Below are positions 16,212 through 25,442 of a stretch of 64,000 nt of DNA, piece after piece. The notes under the pieces were generated by a model, which had not been told where the DNA came from, did no database searches, and saw only the letters and a list, made by a program, of their open reading frames with translations. Position numbers and translations under genes: made by a program. Source of the stretch: Variovorax sp. J22P240 (lineage in GTDB: Bacteria > Pseudomonadota > Gammaproteobacteria > Burkholderiales > Burkholderiaceae_C); the NCBI RefSeq assembly GCF_030316855.1, contig NZ_JASZYR010000018.1, forward strand, positions 1 to 64,000, in the 5' to 3' direction. Numbering within the stretch: position 1 is the stretch's first letter; every line of letters begins with the position of its first letter.

Positions 16212-17411
16212 ATGGCCAAGCACGCCGCATTTCATTGGGACGACCCCCTCCTCCTCGACCAGCAGCTCACCGACGACGAGCGCATGGTGCGCGATGCCGC
16301 CAATGCCTACTGCCAGGAGCGCCTCGCACCGCGTGTGCTCGATGGCTTCCGCAACGGCGAAACCGATCCGGCCATCTTCCGCGAGATGGGCGCGCTGGGT
16401 CTCCTCGGCCCGACCATCCCCGAGCAATACGGCGGCCCGGGCCTCAACTACGTCTGCTACGGCCTGATCGCCCGTGAAGTCGAGCGCGTCGATTCCGGCT
16501 ATCGCTCCATGGCCAGCGTGCAAAGCTCGCTCGTGATGGTGCCGATCTACGAATTCGGCACCGAAGCGCAGAAGCAGAAATACCTGCCCAAGCTCGCCAC
16601 CGGCGAGTGGATCGGCTGCTTCGGCCTCACCGAACCCGACCATGGTTCCGACCCCGGCAGCATGGTCACGCGTGCCAAGAAGGTGCCCGGCGGCTACTCG
16701 CTCACCGGCGCCAAGATGTGGATCAGCAACAGCCCGATCGCCGACGTGTTCGTCGTGTGGGCCAAGGAAGTCAGCGAGAGCGGCGCCGTCGGTCCGATCC
16801 GCGGCTTCGTGCTCGAAAAAGGCGCCAAGGGCCTGAGCGCGCCCGCGATCCACGGCAAAGTCGGGCTGCGTGCCTCGATCACCGGCGAGATCGTCATGGA
16901 CAACGTGTTCTGCCCGGAAGAGAACGCTTTCCCCGAAGTGCAGGGCCTCAAGGGTCCGTTCACCTGCCTCAACAGCGCCCGCTACGGCATCTCATGGGGC
17001 GCGCTCGGCGCCGCCGAGGACTGCTGGCACCGTGCTCGCCAGTACACGCTGGACCGCAAGCAATTCGGCCGCCCGCTCGCCGCCAACCAGCTCATCCAGA
17101 AGAAGCTGGCCGACATGCAGACCGAGATCACGCTGGGTCTGCAGGGCTGCCTGCGCCTCGGCCGCATGAAGGACGAAGGCACGGCCTCGGTCGAAGTGAC
17201 CTCGCTGCTCAAGCGCAATTCCTGCGGCAAGGCGCTCGACATCGCACGCCTGGCCCGAGACATGATGGGCGGCAACGGCATCAGCGACGAATTCGGCGTG
17301 GCGCGCCACCTGGTCAACCTCGAAGTCGTGAACACCTACGAAGGCACGCACGACATCCATGCGCTGATCCTGGGCCGCGCCCAGACCGGCATCGCTGCCT
17401 TTGCCAACTGA
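16212..17411 (+). CDS. gcdH: Glutaryl-CoA dehydrogenase
   Basis: A 399-residue FAD-dependent acyl-CoA dehydrogenase that converts glutaryl-CoA to crotonyl-CoA and CO2 in lysine, tryptophan and glutarate breakdown. Family features are the flavin segment GCFGLTEPDHGSDPGSM, the substrate loop CLNSARYGISWG, and the catalytic base E377 in NTYEGTHDIH. GGAGA precedes the start. It forms an operon with the CoA-transferase beginning one base after its stop, and is divergent from a LysR gene. Confidence 0.96.
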   Translation: MAKHAAFHWDDPLLLDQQLTDDERMVRDAANAYCQERLAPRVLDGFRNGETDPAIFREMGALGLLGPTIPEQYGGPGLNYVCYGLIAREVERVDSGYRSMASVQSSLVMVPIYEFGTEAQKQKYLPKLATGEWIGCFGLTEPDHGSDPGSMVTRAKKVPGGYSLTGAKMWISNSPIADVFVVWAKEVSESGAVGPIRGFVLEKGAKGLSAPAIHGKVGLRASITGEIVMDNVFCPEENAFPEVQGLKGPFTCLNSARYGISWGALGAAEDCWHRARQYTLDRKQFGRPLAANQLIQKKLADMQTEITLGLQGCLRLGRMKDEGTASVEVTSLLKRNSCGKALDIARLARDMMGGNGISDEFGVARHLVNLEVVNTYEGTHDIHALILGRAQTGIAAFAN

Positions 17412-17412
17412 C

Positions 17413-18654
17413 ATGGCGGCGCCGAAGGAAGGCGCCCTCGCGGGCCTCAAGGTTCTGGATCTTTCCCGCGTGCTTGCGGGCCCGTGGTGCACCCAGATCC
17501 TGGCGGACCTGGGTGCGGACGTCGTCAAGATCGAGCGCCCCGGCGTCGGCGACGACACGCGGACTTGGGGCCCGCCCTTCCTGAAGGATGCCGAAGGAAG
17601 GGACACCAACCAGGCAACCTACTTCACCGCCTGCAATCGCAACAAGCGCTCGGTCACCATCGACATGGCCACGGCCGAGGGGCAGGCTCTGTTGAAGCAG
17701 ATGGCCGCGCAGAGCGACATCCTGGTCGAGAACTTCAAGACCGGCGGCCTCAAGCAATACGGACTCGACCACGAATCCCTGCGCGCGGCGAACCCGCGCC
17801 TCATTTATTGCAGCGTGACCGGCTTCGGTCATGACGGACCGCATGCCTCGCGCGCCGGCTACGACCTGATGATCCAGGCCACCAGCGGCATGATGAGCAT
17901 CACCGGCCGTCCCGACGATGCCCCCGGTGGCGGACCGCTGCGCGTCGGCGTGGCGCTGACGGACCTGTTTACCGGCGTCTATGCAAGCACCGCGATCCTC
18001 GCTGCGATCGAAGTGCGGCACCGCACCGGCGAAGGTCAGCACATCGACATGGCACTGCTCGACGTCGGCATGGCGATCCTCGCGAACCAGGCGAGTGCCT
18101 TCCTCAACACCGGCGTGGCACCGCAGCGTCAGGGCAACAGCCATCCGAGCCTCGCGCCCTACCAGGACTTCCGCACGAAGGACGGCGCGATGCTGCTGGC
18201 CATCGGCAACAACGGCCAGTTCGCCCGCTTCTGCGAAGCCGCCGGCCATGCGGACTGGGCCAGCGATCCGCGCTTTGCCACCAACACGCTGCGCGTGAAG
18301 CATCGCGAAGTATTGGTGCCGCAGATGGAAGTCGTGACCCGAACCCGCACCACCGCGGAATGGATCGCACTGCTCGAAGACAAGGCTGTGCCCTGCGGAC
18401 CGATCAACGACATCGCGCAGGCCTTCGATGACGATCAGGTCAAGGCGCGCGGGCTTGCCGTGAGCCTGCCGCGCGATGCGGGTGACGGCATCGAGCAGAT
18501 CATCGGTGTCGCGAGCCCGCTGCGTTTGCAGGCCACGCCGCCGGTGCTGCGCCACGCGCCGCCTGCATTGGGGCAACACACGGACGAGGTGCTGGCCGAA
18601 CTGGGCATCGACGAGAAACGGCGCGCCGCGTTGCGCGAGGCGGGCGTGGTGTGA
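17413..18654 (+). CDS. Class III (CaiB/BaiF) CoA-transferase, probable glutarate CoA-transferase
   Basis: A 413-residue family III CoA-transferase. It has the N-terminal VLDLSRVLAGPWCTQILADLGADVVKIE pattern in its standard order and the catalytic-Asp region SRAGYDLMIQATSG. Coupled to gcdH, it most likely activates glutarate to glutaryl-CoA from succinyl-CoA, as the mammalian SUGCT enzyme does; that substrate is inferred from context. The ATG at 17413 is one base beyond the gcdH stop. Its own stop overlaps the GTG start of trehalase. Confidence 0.88.
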   Translation: MAAPKEGALAGLKVLDLSRVLAGPWCTQILADLGADVVKIERPGVGDDTRTWGPPFLKDAEGRDTNQATYFTACNRNKRSVTIDMATAEGQALLKQMAAQSDILVENFKTGGLKQYGLDHESLRAANPRLIYCSVTGFGHDGPHASRAGYDLMIQATSGMMSITGRPDDAPGGGPLRVGVALTDLFTGVYASTAILAAIEVRHRTGEGQHIDMALLDVGMAILANQASAFLNTGVAPQRQGNSHPSLAPYQDFRTKDGAMLLAIGNNGQFARFCEAAGHADWASDPRFATNTLRVKHREVLVPQMEVVTRTRTTAEWIALLEDKAVPCGPINDIAQAFDDDQVKARGLAVSLPRDAGDGIEQIIGVASPLRLQATPPVLRHAPPALGQHTDEVLAELGIDEKRRAALREAGVV

Positions 18655-20321
18655 GCCACGCGGGCACGGCCGGCACGCAGCGCTCGACGCGCGCGGCCGC
18701 CGCGCCTGCGCCGGATACGCTGACCCCGGCCGACCGCTATGAAGAACTCTTCATCGCGGTTCAGTCCAACCACGTCTTTGCCGACAGCAAGAGCTTCGTC
18801 GACTGCGCGCCGCGCATCGAGCCGGCGGACATCCTCGTGGCCTACCGCGCGCAGTCGTCGCAGCCCGGCTTCGATCTCGCCGCCTTCGTGCACGCGCATT
18901 TCGAGGTGATCGAGCAGGCGCCTTCCGAGTATGTGTCGGTACCCGGCCAGCCCATCGACGCGCACATCGCCGATCTCTGGAACGTGCTCACGCGGCATCC
19001 GCAGGCTCATCCGCTTCAGTCCTCGCTGCTGCAACTGCCCCGTGCCTACATCGTGCCGGGCGGTCGCTTCCGCGAGCTCTACTACTGGGACTCGTACTTC
19101 ACCCTGCTCGGCCTGTGCGGCGAAGGCCATGCGCAACTCATGCGCGGCATGCTGGAGAACTTCGCCTACCTCATCGACACCTACGGCCACGTGCCGAACG
19201 GCACCCGCATCTACTACCTGAGCCGTTCGCAGCCGCCGGTGTTCGCGCTGATGGTCGAACTCGCGCAAGTGCATGGCGTTGCGGCCGAAGTCGACTTCCT
19301 TCCCCAGCTTCGCAAGGAGCACGCGTTCTGGATGAATGGCAGCGACACGCTGGCCGAAGGGCAGGCCGCACGGCGCGTGGTGCGCCTGCCCGGCGGTGCC
19401 CTGCTCAATCGCTATTGGGACGAGCGCGACACGCCGCGCGAGGAATCCTGGCTCGAAGACGTGACGACGGCGCAATCGTGCCAGCGCGATGCGGCCTCGA
19501 TCTACCGCGACATCCGCGCTGCCTGCGAATCGGGCTGGGACTTCAGCACACGCTGGCTGCGATCGCCGCCGCCGCACAGCACGCGGCGAAACCGGCCGCA
19601 TGTGCGCGCGGCCACGGCCCCGTCGCTGGCGAGCATCTGCACCACGGACATCCTGCCGGTGGACCTCAACGCCTTTCTCCACAAGCTGGAGTCGAAGATC
19701 GCCGTGCTCGCGCAACAGGCCGGCGATGCCACCGCCGCGCAGGAGTTCGCCGCGCGTGCCGACGCGCGCAAGGCCGCGATCAACGAGTACTTCTGGGATC
19801 AGAAGCACAACGCGTACTTCGACTACGACTGGCGCCGCGGCGAGTTGCGCGATTGCCTGACTGCCGCCTGCGTCGTGCCGCTCTTCGTCGGCATCGCCGA
19901 ACCGGCGCAAGCGCAAGCGCTGGCGGACACCGTGTCGCGCAGGTTGCTGGCGCACGGCGGCCTGTCGACCACCGAATGCGGCGGCGACCAGCAATGGGAC
20001 CAGCCCAACGGCTGGGCCGCCATGCAATGGATGGCGGTCCGCGGCCTGGCCGACTACGGCCACGACGCGCTCTCAGGGACCATCGCCAGGCGCTGGCTCG
20101 CGACCGTGGCGGCCGTCTACGAGCGCGAGGGAAAGCTGGTCGAGAAGTACGCCATGCGGCACGTGGAGAACGAAGGCACCGAAGGCGGCAGCGGTGGCGA
20201 ATACCCGCTGCAGGATGGCTTCGGCTGGACCAACGGCGTCACGGCCGCGCTGCTGGCCCTCCATCCGCGCCACACCGCGCATGGCTGCGTGGCCCACTCC
20301 GCGGCGCCGCAGCATCGCTGA
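18651..20321 (+). CDS. treF: Cytoplasmic-type trehalase (GH37)
   Basis: A 556-residue alpha,alpha-trehalase that splits trehalose into two glucoses. Both PROSITE signatures are visible: PGGRFRELYYWDSY (near residue 139) and QWDQPNGWAAMQ (near 449). The C-terminal GGEYPLQDGFGW is also present. By motif, the catalytic acid and base are D297 in SGWDFSTRW and E498 in VEKYAM. No signal peptide precedes the domain, so it is cytoplasmic (TreF-like). The GTG start overlaps the CoA-transferase stop (GTGA), an odd metabolic partnership. The final 83 bp overlap the convergent DUF1127 gene. Confidence 0.93.
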   Translation: MSHAGTAGTQRSTRAAAAPAPDTLTPADRYEELFIAVQSNHVFADSKSFVDCAPRIEPADILVAYRAQSSQPGFDLAAFVHAHFEVIEQAPSEYVSVPGQPIDAHIADLWNVLTRHPQAHPLQSSLLQLPRAYIVPGGRFRELYYWDSYFTLLGLCGEGHAQLMRGMLENFAYLIDTYGHVPNGTRIYYLSRSQPPVFALMVELAQVHGVAAEVDFLPQLRKEHAFWMNGSDTLAEGQAARRVVRLPGGALLNRYWDERDTPREESWLEDVTTAQSCQRDAASIYRDIRAACESGWDFSTRWLRSPPPHSTRRNRPHVRAATAPSLASICTTDILPVDLNAFLHKLESKIAVLAQQAGDATAAQEFAARADARKAAINEYFWDQKHNAYFDYDWRRGELRDCLTAACVVPLFVGIAEPAQAQALADTVSRRLLAHGGLSTTECGGDQQWDQPNGWAAMQWMAVRGLADYGHDALSGTIARRWLATVAAVYEREGKLVEKYAMRHVENEGTEGGSGGEYPLQDGFGWTNGVTAALLALHPRHTAHGCVAHSAAPQHR

Positions 20322-20505
20322 CCTGCGTGCGGCCGGCCGCTGTGCTTTCCTGAAGCAACCCCGGAATCTCGCTGCGGCCGACGCCGAGGTCGCTCAACTC
20401 GCGCTCGCTCATCGCACGCAGCAGCCGTTGATCCCGGCCGACGCGGCGTGCGTTGCGAATCGTCTCCACGATGGCAGCAAAGAGGGCGGGCTTGGACGAC
20501 GGCAT
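20239..20505 (-). CDS. DUF1127 domain small protein
   Basis: An 88-residue basic protein containing the compact DUF1127 helix-turn motif LLRAMSERELSDLGVGRSEI. Such proteins are widespread in proteobacteria, and some act as RNA-binding regulators of metabolism. AAGGAG lies eight bases before the ATG at 20505. Usual DUF1127 proteins stop soon after this motif. Here about 35 low-complexity residues follow (TQVSDAAAPRSGPRSHAR), read antisense to the end of the trehalase gene, so the tail may be non-functional extension. Confidence 0.75.
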   Translation of the reverse strand: MPSSKPALFAAIVETIRNARRVGRDQRLLRAMSERELSDLGVGRSEIPGLLQESTAAGRTQVSDAAAPRSGPRSHARCGADGGPAARP

Positions 20506-20593
20506 GAGAGGCTCCTTGGATGGGATGCCATGGTGCAAGCTCGCGTGATATTGTGGAAGTTGAGATTTCTGTAACTACCAATCAGAATTCCTG

Positions 20594-21484
20594 ATGAGAC
20601 AGCTCAACCTCGATCAACTCCGCACGCTGGTGTCCATCGCCGACCTCGGCACTTTCTCGGCGGCCGCGCAGGCGCTGCATCTGGCCCAGCCGACAGTCAG
20701 CCTGCACATCAGCGAACTCGAATCGCGGCTCGGCGCCAGGCTGGTCGTGCGTGGCAGCCGCCGCGTCACCCCCACGGCGGCGGGCGCTGCGCTGGTGGAG
20801 CGCGCGCGGCGGCTGCTGCGCGATGCGGACGACGCGGTGGACGCCGTGCGGCGCCAGGCCGAGGGGCGCGTGGGTCGCGTGCGTCTGGGCACTTCGACCG
20901 GCGTGGTGATCGAGTTGCTGCCGCGGGTGCTCGAGGCACTGGAGCGTGACCATGCCGGCATCGACGTCGAGGTCAACATCCTTGGCTCGACCGAGGCCAT
21001 GTCGCGACTCGCGATGGGCACACTGGACATCGGCCTGGTGGCGGTTCCGCAGCCGCCGACACGGGCCTTGGTGGTCACGCGCTGGCGCAGCCAGCCAATG
21101 ATGGCCTTCCTGCCGAAGAAGTGGGTGGCGCCGAAGCGCGTGACGCCGCGATGGTTGGCCGAAAAGCCCTTGATCATCAATGACGCGACCACGCACATGT
21201 ACCGGCTCACGATGGAATGGTTCGCTGCGGTTGGCGAGGCGCCGCGCCCGCGCATCGAACTCAACTTCGACGCGGCGATGCTCGCACTGGTGGCGGCCGG
21301 GTACGGAGCGGCGGTGCTGCCAGTGCATCAGCCGGTGGGCGCAGATTTCAACGAGCGGCTGCAAGTGTTGCCGCTGAGCCCGAAGCTCACGCGGCATCTG
21401 GGCATCGCGCACCGGCCGCGTCCGTCGCTCGATGGCGCCACCGAAAGCGTGCTTCAGGTTCTGGAGCGCTTCGGCCAGCGGTAG
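20594..21484 (+). CDS. LysR-family transcriptional regulator
   Basis: A 296-residue protein with the classic N-terminal LysR HTH (LDQLRTLVSIADLGTFSAAA, LAQPTVSLHISELESRLG) and a periplasmic-binding-like effector domain. It is transcribed divergently from the DUF1127 gene, and its start has no strong Shine-Dalgarno. Targets cannot be assigned from sequence. The divergent DUF1127 gene is the default candidate. Confidence 0.88.
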   Translation: MRQLNLDQLRTLVSIADLGTFSAAAQALHLAQPTVSLHISELESRLGARLVVRGSRRVTPTAAGAALVERARRLLRDADDAVDAVRRQAEGRVGRVRLGTSTGVVIELLPRVLEALERDHAGIDVEVNILGSTEAMSRLAMGTLDIGLVAVPQPPTRALVVTRWRSQPMMAFLPKKWVAPKRVTPRWLAEKPLIINDATTHMYRLTMEWFAAVGEAPRPRIELNFDAAMLALVAAGYGAAVLPVHQPVGADFNERLQVLPLSPKLTRHLGIAHRPRPSLDGATESVLQVLERFGQR

Positions 21485-21505
21485 CGCGTGTGCGGGTGTC
21501 GCAGA

Positions 21506-21967
21506 TCAGAGGGCGCGTCCGACGACGGCCATCGCGAACACCAGCACGCCCAGCGCCAGATTCACCGCGACCAGCTTGCGAAGCACATTGAGGTTGGCGG
21601 CAGCCACCGGCCATTCGCGCGCCGCGACGGCGCGCTGCAGCCGCGGGTAGGGCGCGAATCGAATGTGAAGGAACAGCGCCATCATCACCAGCCCGATCGC
21701 GAGCATCGCGTGCACGCTCCAGTGAACGCGCCCGAAGCCGCCCGACATCCAGACCATCAGCAATCCGCTCGCGAGCAGCACGACGATGGCCGTCGAGACG
21801 CCGGCGAAGAAGCGTGAGAGCGTCGCCGCCAGGAAGGGCAGCCGCATCGGCGGCTCCAGCGTCGCCACGGCAGCCGGTCGAACGGCGAAGTGCATCAATG
21901 CCATGCCGCCTACCCAGAAGGCGGCGGCGAGCAGATGCAGGAAGAGGAGGATGGCGGAGAGGGACAT
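21506..21967 (-). CDS. CopD-like four-helix membrane protein
   Basis: A 153-residue integral membrane protein with four predicted helices (about 3-23, 48-68, 80-98 and 128-148). The segment LHLLAAAFWVGGMALMHFAV is typical of CopD/DUF2269-like proteins, where the His and Trp lie in a haem- or copper-associated helix. The ATG at 21967 is preferred to an upstream in-frame start because the longer form adds a charged, non-family N-terminus. No copper genes are adjacent, so the role is open. Confidence 0.7.
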   Translation of the reverse strand: MSLSAILLFLHLLAAAFWVGGMALMHFAVRPAAVATLEPPMRLPFLAATLSRFFAGVSTAIVVLLASGLLMVWMSGGFGRVHWSVHAMLAIGLVMMALFLHIRFAPYPRLQRAVAAREWPVAAANLNVLRKLVAVNLALGVLVFAMAVVGRAL

Positions 21968-22040
21968 GGCGAAGCGTAGTCCAGATCGCCGCTGTGCGTC
22001 CGGTCGCGCGCAAAGGAATGAAACCGGCACGGCCAAGTCC

Positions 22041-22131
22041 AGAAATACCGCGGAACCGGCTTCGCCGGGCCGCCGGTATTGCCCCCGGCCGGGGGTTGGC
22101 GAAGCGACACGAAGTGCGCGAAGCCTGGGGG
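22041..22131 (-). repeat. Dispersed post-stop repeat, copy 2
   Basis: Full-length copy in minus orientation. It begins eight bases after the Bug receptor stop and contains the perfect palindrome CCCCCGGCCGGGGG and the GC-rich GGCCCGGCGAAGCCGG. It lies between two minus-strand genes. Confidence 0.88.
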
Positions 22132-22139
22132 CGAACTCG

Positions 22140-23120
22140 TCAGTCCACCTTGATCCCCGCCGCCTTCACCACCTGCTGCGCCTTGGCCGTCTCGTCCACG
22201 AGGAACTTGTCGAACTGCGCCGACGGCATCGTGAAGGGCTCCGCGCCGAGCTTGTCGAGTCGGTCCTTGAGATCCGGCGCGACCATGATCTTCGCGACCT
22301 CGGCCTGCAGGCGATCGACGACGGGCTTCGGCGTCTTGGCCGGCGCGAAGAGGCCGACCCAGAAGAGGTATTCGGAGCCGGGCACGCCGGCCTCGACGGT
22401 GGTCGGGATCTGCGGCATCACGGCCGAGCGCTTGTCGGTACCGACGGCCAGGGCCTTGAGGCGTCCGTCCTTGATCAGTGGCAGCGCGGACACCATGGGT
22501 GCGAAGAACCAGTCGATGCGGCCGCCCATCACCTCGGTCATTGCTTCCGGCGTGCCGCGGAAAGGCACGTGCTGGGCCTGCAGGCCGGCAGCGAGGCGGA
22601 ACACTTCGGCGTTCATGTGCGTGGCGGAGCCGTTGCCCGCCGAGCCGTAGTTGAAGCTGCCCGGCTTGGCCTTGACCTGCGCGACCAGATCCTTTTCGTC
22701 GACGAAGCGGTTGGGCGAGGTGACGAGCACGTTGGGCAGGCTCGCCAGGGGCGTGACGCCGGCGAAGTCCTTCAGCGTGTCGTACGAGAGGTTCGGATAG
22801 ATCGACGGGTTCACCAGATGCCCGGCGGAATGAATGAGCAGCGTGTAGCCGTCGGCCGGCGCCTTGGCGACCTGCGCCGCGCCCAGCGTGCCACCCGCGC
22901 CGGGCTTGTTGTCGATGATCACGCTGGTGCCCATCGCAGGCCCGAGCTTTTCCGCCATCAGGCGCGCCACGATGTCCGTGCCGCTGCCGGCCGTGAACGG
23001 CACCACGATGCGGATCGTCTGGCCGCGCGGCCAATCGCCCTGGGCGTGCGCGCTGGCGAGGGCGCACAAGGCGAGGGCGGCGGTGAGAAGCTGGCGCCGG
23101 CCGGGGAAGAATGTCGTCAT
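22140..23120 (-). CDS. Bug-family tripartite tricarboxylate transporter receptor
   Basis: A 326-residue periplasmic solute receptor (TctC/Bug). A Sec signal peptide (residues 1-26, ending ASAHA) is followed by the usual IRIVVPFTAGSGTDIVARL and DNKPGAGGTLGAAQVAKAPADGYTLL segments. Bug proteins bind carboxylates and often lack adjacent TctA/TctB membrane subunits, as here. It is the last gene of the dioxygenase/BKACE operon, so its ligand is probably that pathway's substrate. Confidence 0.92.
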   Translation of the reverse strand: MTTFFPGRRQLLTAALALCALASAHAQGDWPRGQTIRIVVPFTAGSGTDIVARLMAEKLGPAMGTSVIIDNKPGAGGTLGAAQVAKAPADGYTLLIHSAGHLVNPSIYPNLSYDTLKDFAGVTPLASLPNVLVTSPNRFVDEKDLVAQVKAKPGSFNYGSAGNGSATHMNAEVFRLAAGLQAQHVPFRGTPEAMTEVMGGRIDWFFAPMVSALPLIKDGRLKALAVGTDKRSAVMPQIPTTVEAGVPGSEYLFWVGLFAPAKTPKPVVDRLQAEVAKIMVAPDLKDRLDKLGAEPFTMPSAQFDKFLVDETAKAQQVVKAAGIKVD

Positions 23121-23189
23121 GGTGTGTCTCCGTTGGAATCGTTGAATCGTTGGGGTATGAAATACGACGTGAGGGATGCGCCTTGCGGC

Positions 23190-23549
23190 TCAGGCTGGCG
23201 GCGGAGCGTTCGCCATCACCAGCGCGACCAGCACGGGGCGGTTGGTGCGATTGACGAGCTGCCGCTTCTCGCCGGGCGCGAAGCGGCAGCTGTCGTAGGG
23301 GCCGAGGTCCTGCTCGTCCTGCCGGCCGTCGAGTTCGGAGACGACGGTCAGCCGGCCTTCGAGCACGAGGTAGAGCTTTTCGATCGGCGAGCCGTCGAGG
23401 GTGGTGTGACCGCCGGGCAGGATCTGGCTCATGCCCATCCACATCTGCGTCGAGGGGCCGGCATCCTTGCCCTGCAGTCGCAGGCAGCGCATGTCGAAGT
23501 GGTTGGGCGCCTCGTAGGTTGGCGCCGAGTCGAAACGGGTGACGTTCAT
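23190..23549 (-). CDS. Small cupin-domain protein
   Basis: A 119-residue protein with a single cupin barrel: motif 1 region LPGGHTTLDGSPIEKLYLVLEGRLTV and motif 2 near LGPYDSCRFAPGEKRQLVN. The metal-ligand set is incomplete compared with classic cupins, so it may bind a ligand rather than catalyse. It lies between the MDR oxidoreductase and the Bug receptor in a catabolic operon, which suggests a decarboxylase, isomerase or sensing role for an acidic intermediate. That role is inferred only from location. Confidence 0.75.
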   Translation of the reverse strand: MNVTRFDSAPTYEAPNHFDMRCLRLQGKDAGPSTQMWMGMSQILPGGHTTLDGSPIEKLYLVLEGRLTVVSELDGRQDEQDLGPYDSCRFAPGEKRQLVNRTNRPVLVALVMANAPPPA

Positions 23550-23562
23550 GATGTGCTTCTCC

Positions 23563-24558
23563 TCAGGGGCGCAGCACGACGCGGTCGGTGCTTCCCGACA
23601 GCACCAGGCGGTAGGCATCGAGCGCCTCGTCGAGCGCGAAAGCGCGCGCTACAGGGAAGGGCTTCAGCGTGCCGCGCTCGAAGCCCTCGCGCATCGCATC
23701 GAGCTGCGCGGTCGAGGCGATGCAGTCCATCGCGAGCGAGTCGATGCCGACATAGGTGTGCATCCCACGGTAGAACGCAAAGATGTCGAAAGGCACCGCG
23801 CGGTCCTGCGTGGAGATCAGGATTTGCGTCGCGCCCTTGGCCATCGACTTGTTTGCGGCTTCGAAGTAGGCGCTGCCGACGGTGTTGTAGGCGATGTCCA
23901 CGCCGCGCCCGTTCGTCAGCTCGCGCACGCGCGCCGCAATGTCGTCCTGGGTGGCATCGATCACGTCGATCGGCGAACTCGCGAAGCCCTCGAAAGGCCC
24001 GGCACGCCGTTGCACTGCGATGACGCGTGCGCCGCCTTGCGCGGCGAGCTGCACCGCGGCCTGGCCGACCTTGCCGTTGGCCCCGAGCACCAGCACGGTC
24101 TGGCCCGACTGCGGCATGCCGCTGCGGCGAAAGCCCTCGTAGGCGGTGACGAAGGGCACGCCGACGGCGCCGGCCTCATCCATCGAAATGCTGCGCGGCC
24201 GGTCGCGCAAGGCAGCCACCGGGAGCACCAGAAAGCGCGCATGCGAGCCGTCGCGCGTGATGCCGACGTCGCCGCCCGAACCGTAGACCTCGCGGCCAAT
24301 CCAATCGCTCGGGCCGTCCACCACGACACCGGCGAAGTCGCGGCCCGGCGTGCGCGGCCACACGGCTTGCGGCATCAGGCCCAGCGCGGCTTTCACATCG
24401 CTGGGGTTGACGGCAGCCGCGCCGACCTTGACCACGGCGAAGCCTGACTTGGCGACGGGTTGGGGTTGTGGTGCGGCTTCGAGCCGAAGGGCGTCCAGGT
24501 TCGCGGCCTTCTGGCTTACGCGCAATGCGCGGGCGCTGTCGTTGATGACCGCGCTCAT
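23563..24558 (-). CDS. Zinc-independent MDR oxidoreductase (quinone-reductase-like)
   Basis: A 331-residue medium-chain dehydrogenase/reductase. A GroES-like domain (NPSDVKAALG, GRDFAGVVV) is followed by a Rossmann domain with VLVLGANGKVGQAAVQLA. The structural-zinc cysteines and catalytic Cys/His of alcohol dehydrogenases are missing, as in quinone oxidoreductases and enoyl reductases. It probably uses NADPH to reduce an unsaturated carbonyl intermediate. Its ATG overlaps the BKACE stop (ATGA). Confidence 0.82.
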   Translation of the reverse strand: MSAVINDSARALRVSQKAANLDALRLEAAPQPQPVAKSGFAVVKVGAAAVNPSDVKAALGLMPQAVWPRTPGRDFAGVVVDGPSDWIGREVYGSGGDVGITRDGSHARFLVLPVAALRDRPRSISMDEAGAVGVPFVTAYEGFRRSGMPQSGQTVLVLGANGKVGQAAVQLAAQGGARVIAVQRRAGPFEGFASSPIDVIDATQDDIAARVRELTNGRGVDIAYNTVGSAYFEAANKSMAKGATQILISTQDRAVPFDIFAFYRGMHTYVGIDSLAMDCIASTAQLDAMREGFERGTLKPFPVARAFALDEALDAYRLVLSGSTDRVVLRP

Positions 24559-25442
24559 CGGGCAACCTCCCGCAGTCCCAGCATGGAACGCGCTTCGCGC
24601 GCATTCGCGACTTCGCCGCCCAGGCTTTGGATGATGTCGCGCGCCTTCGCCACGAGCTGCGCATTGCTCTGCGCGAGCACGCCTTTCTCGAGGTAGATGT
24701 TGTCTTCCATGCCGACGCGCACGTGCCCGCCGAGCAGCCACGCCTGCGCCACGATCGGGAACTCCATGCGGCCGATGCCGAAGGCGCTCCAGAAGGCGCC
24801 GCGCGGCAGCATGTCGCGGGCGTACAGCACGGTCTGCGGCGTGGGCATGAAGCCGTACTTCACGCCGAGCACCAGCGTCCACATGGCGGGCCCTTCGAGC
24901 GTGCCGTCGGCAATCAGGTCGAGGGCCATGTGGATGTCGCCCGAATCGAAGATCTCCAGCTCGGGCTTCACGCCGGCATCGCGGATCACCTTGGCCATTC
25001 GGCGCACGTTCTTCGGCGTGTTGATGACGACGTCGGGCCCGGAGTTCATCGTGTTGAGATCGAGCGAGCAGACGTCGGGCTTGATCAGCGCAATGTGCTC
25101 GACGCGCTTCTCCGGCGGCAGCAAGGTGCTGCCCGGCGCGGCCACCTTGGGGTCGTCCTCGCTGGGGATGAAGCGGCCGCCCGGCCCGGTCGTGAGATTG
25201 ATGATGAGTTCGCGGTTCGCGCGGCGGATGCGGTCGACCACGTCGCGGTACAGCTCGACCTGCATCGAGGGGCGGCCCGTCTCGGGGTCGCGCACATGGA
25301 TGTGGACCTGGCCTGCGCCGGCTTCCGCAGCGGCGAGGCATTCGTCCGCGATCTGTGCGGGGGTGATCGGCAGATGCGGCGTCTGCTCCGGCTTCACGAG
25401 GTTGCCCGTGACGGCGCAGGTGATGAGGGTCTTCGTGTTCAC
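24555..25442 (-). CDS. Beta-keto acid cleavage enzyme (BKACE, DUF849)
   Basis: A 295-residue TIM-barrel enzyme. BKACEs condense a beta-keto acid with acetyl-CoA and cleave it to a CoA ester plus acetoacetate. The zinc site is visible as QVHIHVRD (H47, H49), and the catalytic RxxxED appears as HVRVGMEDNIY. Where the lysine-fermentation enzyme Kce has Glu after TGA to bind an amino group, this protein reads TGNL, so a non-cationic substrate is likely. The GTG start overlaps the SDR stop. Confidence 0.9.
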   Translation of the reverse strand: MNTKTLITCAVTGNLVKPEQTPHLPITPAQIADECLAAAEAGAGQVHIHVRDPETGRPSMQVELYRDVVDRIRRANRELIINLTTGPGGRFIPSEDDPKVAAPGSTLLPPEKRVEHIALIKPDVCSLDLNTMNSGPDVVINTPKNVRRMAKVIRDAGVKPELEIFDSGDIHMALDLIADGTLEGPAMWTLVLGVKYGFMPTPQTVLYARDMLPRGAFWSAFGIGRMEFPIVAQAWLLGGHVRVGMEDNIYLEKGVLAQSNAQLVAKARDIIQSLGGEVANAREARSMLGLREVAR

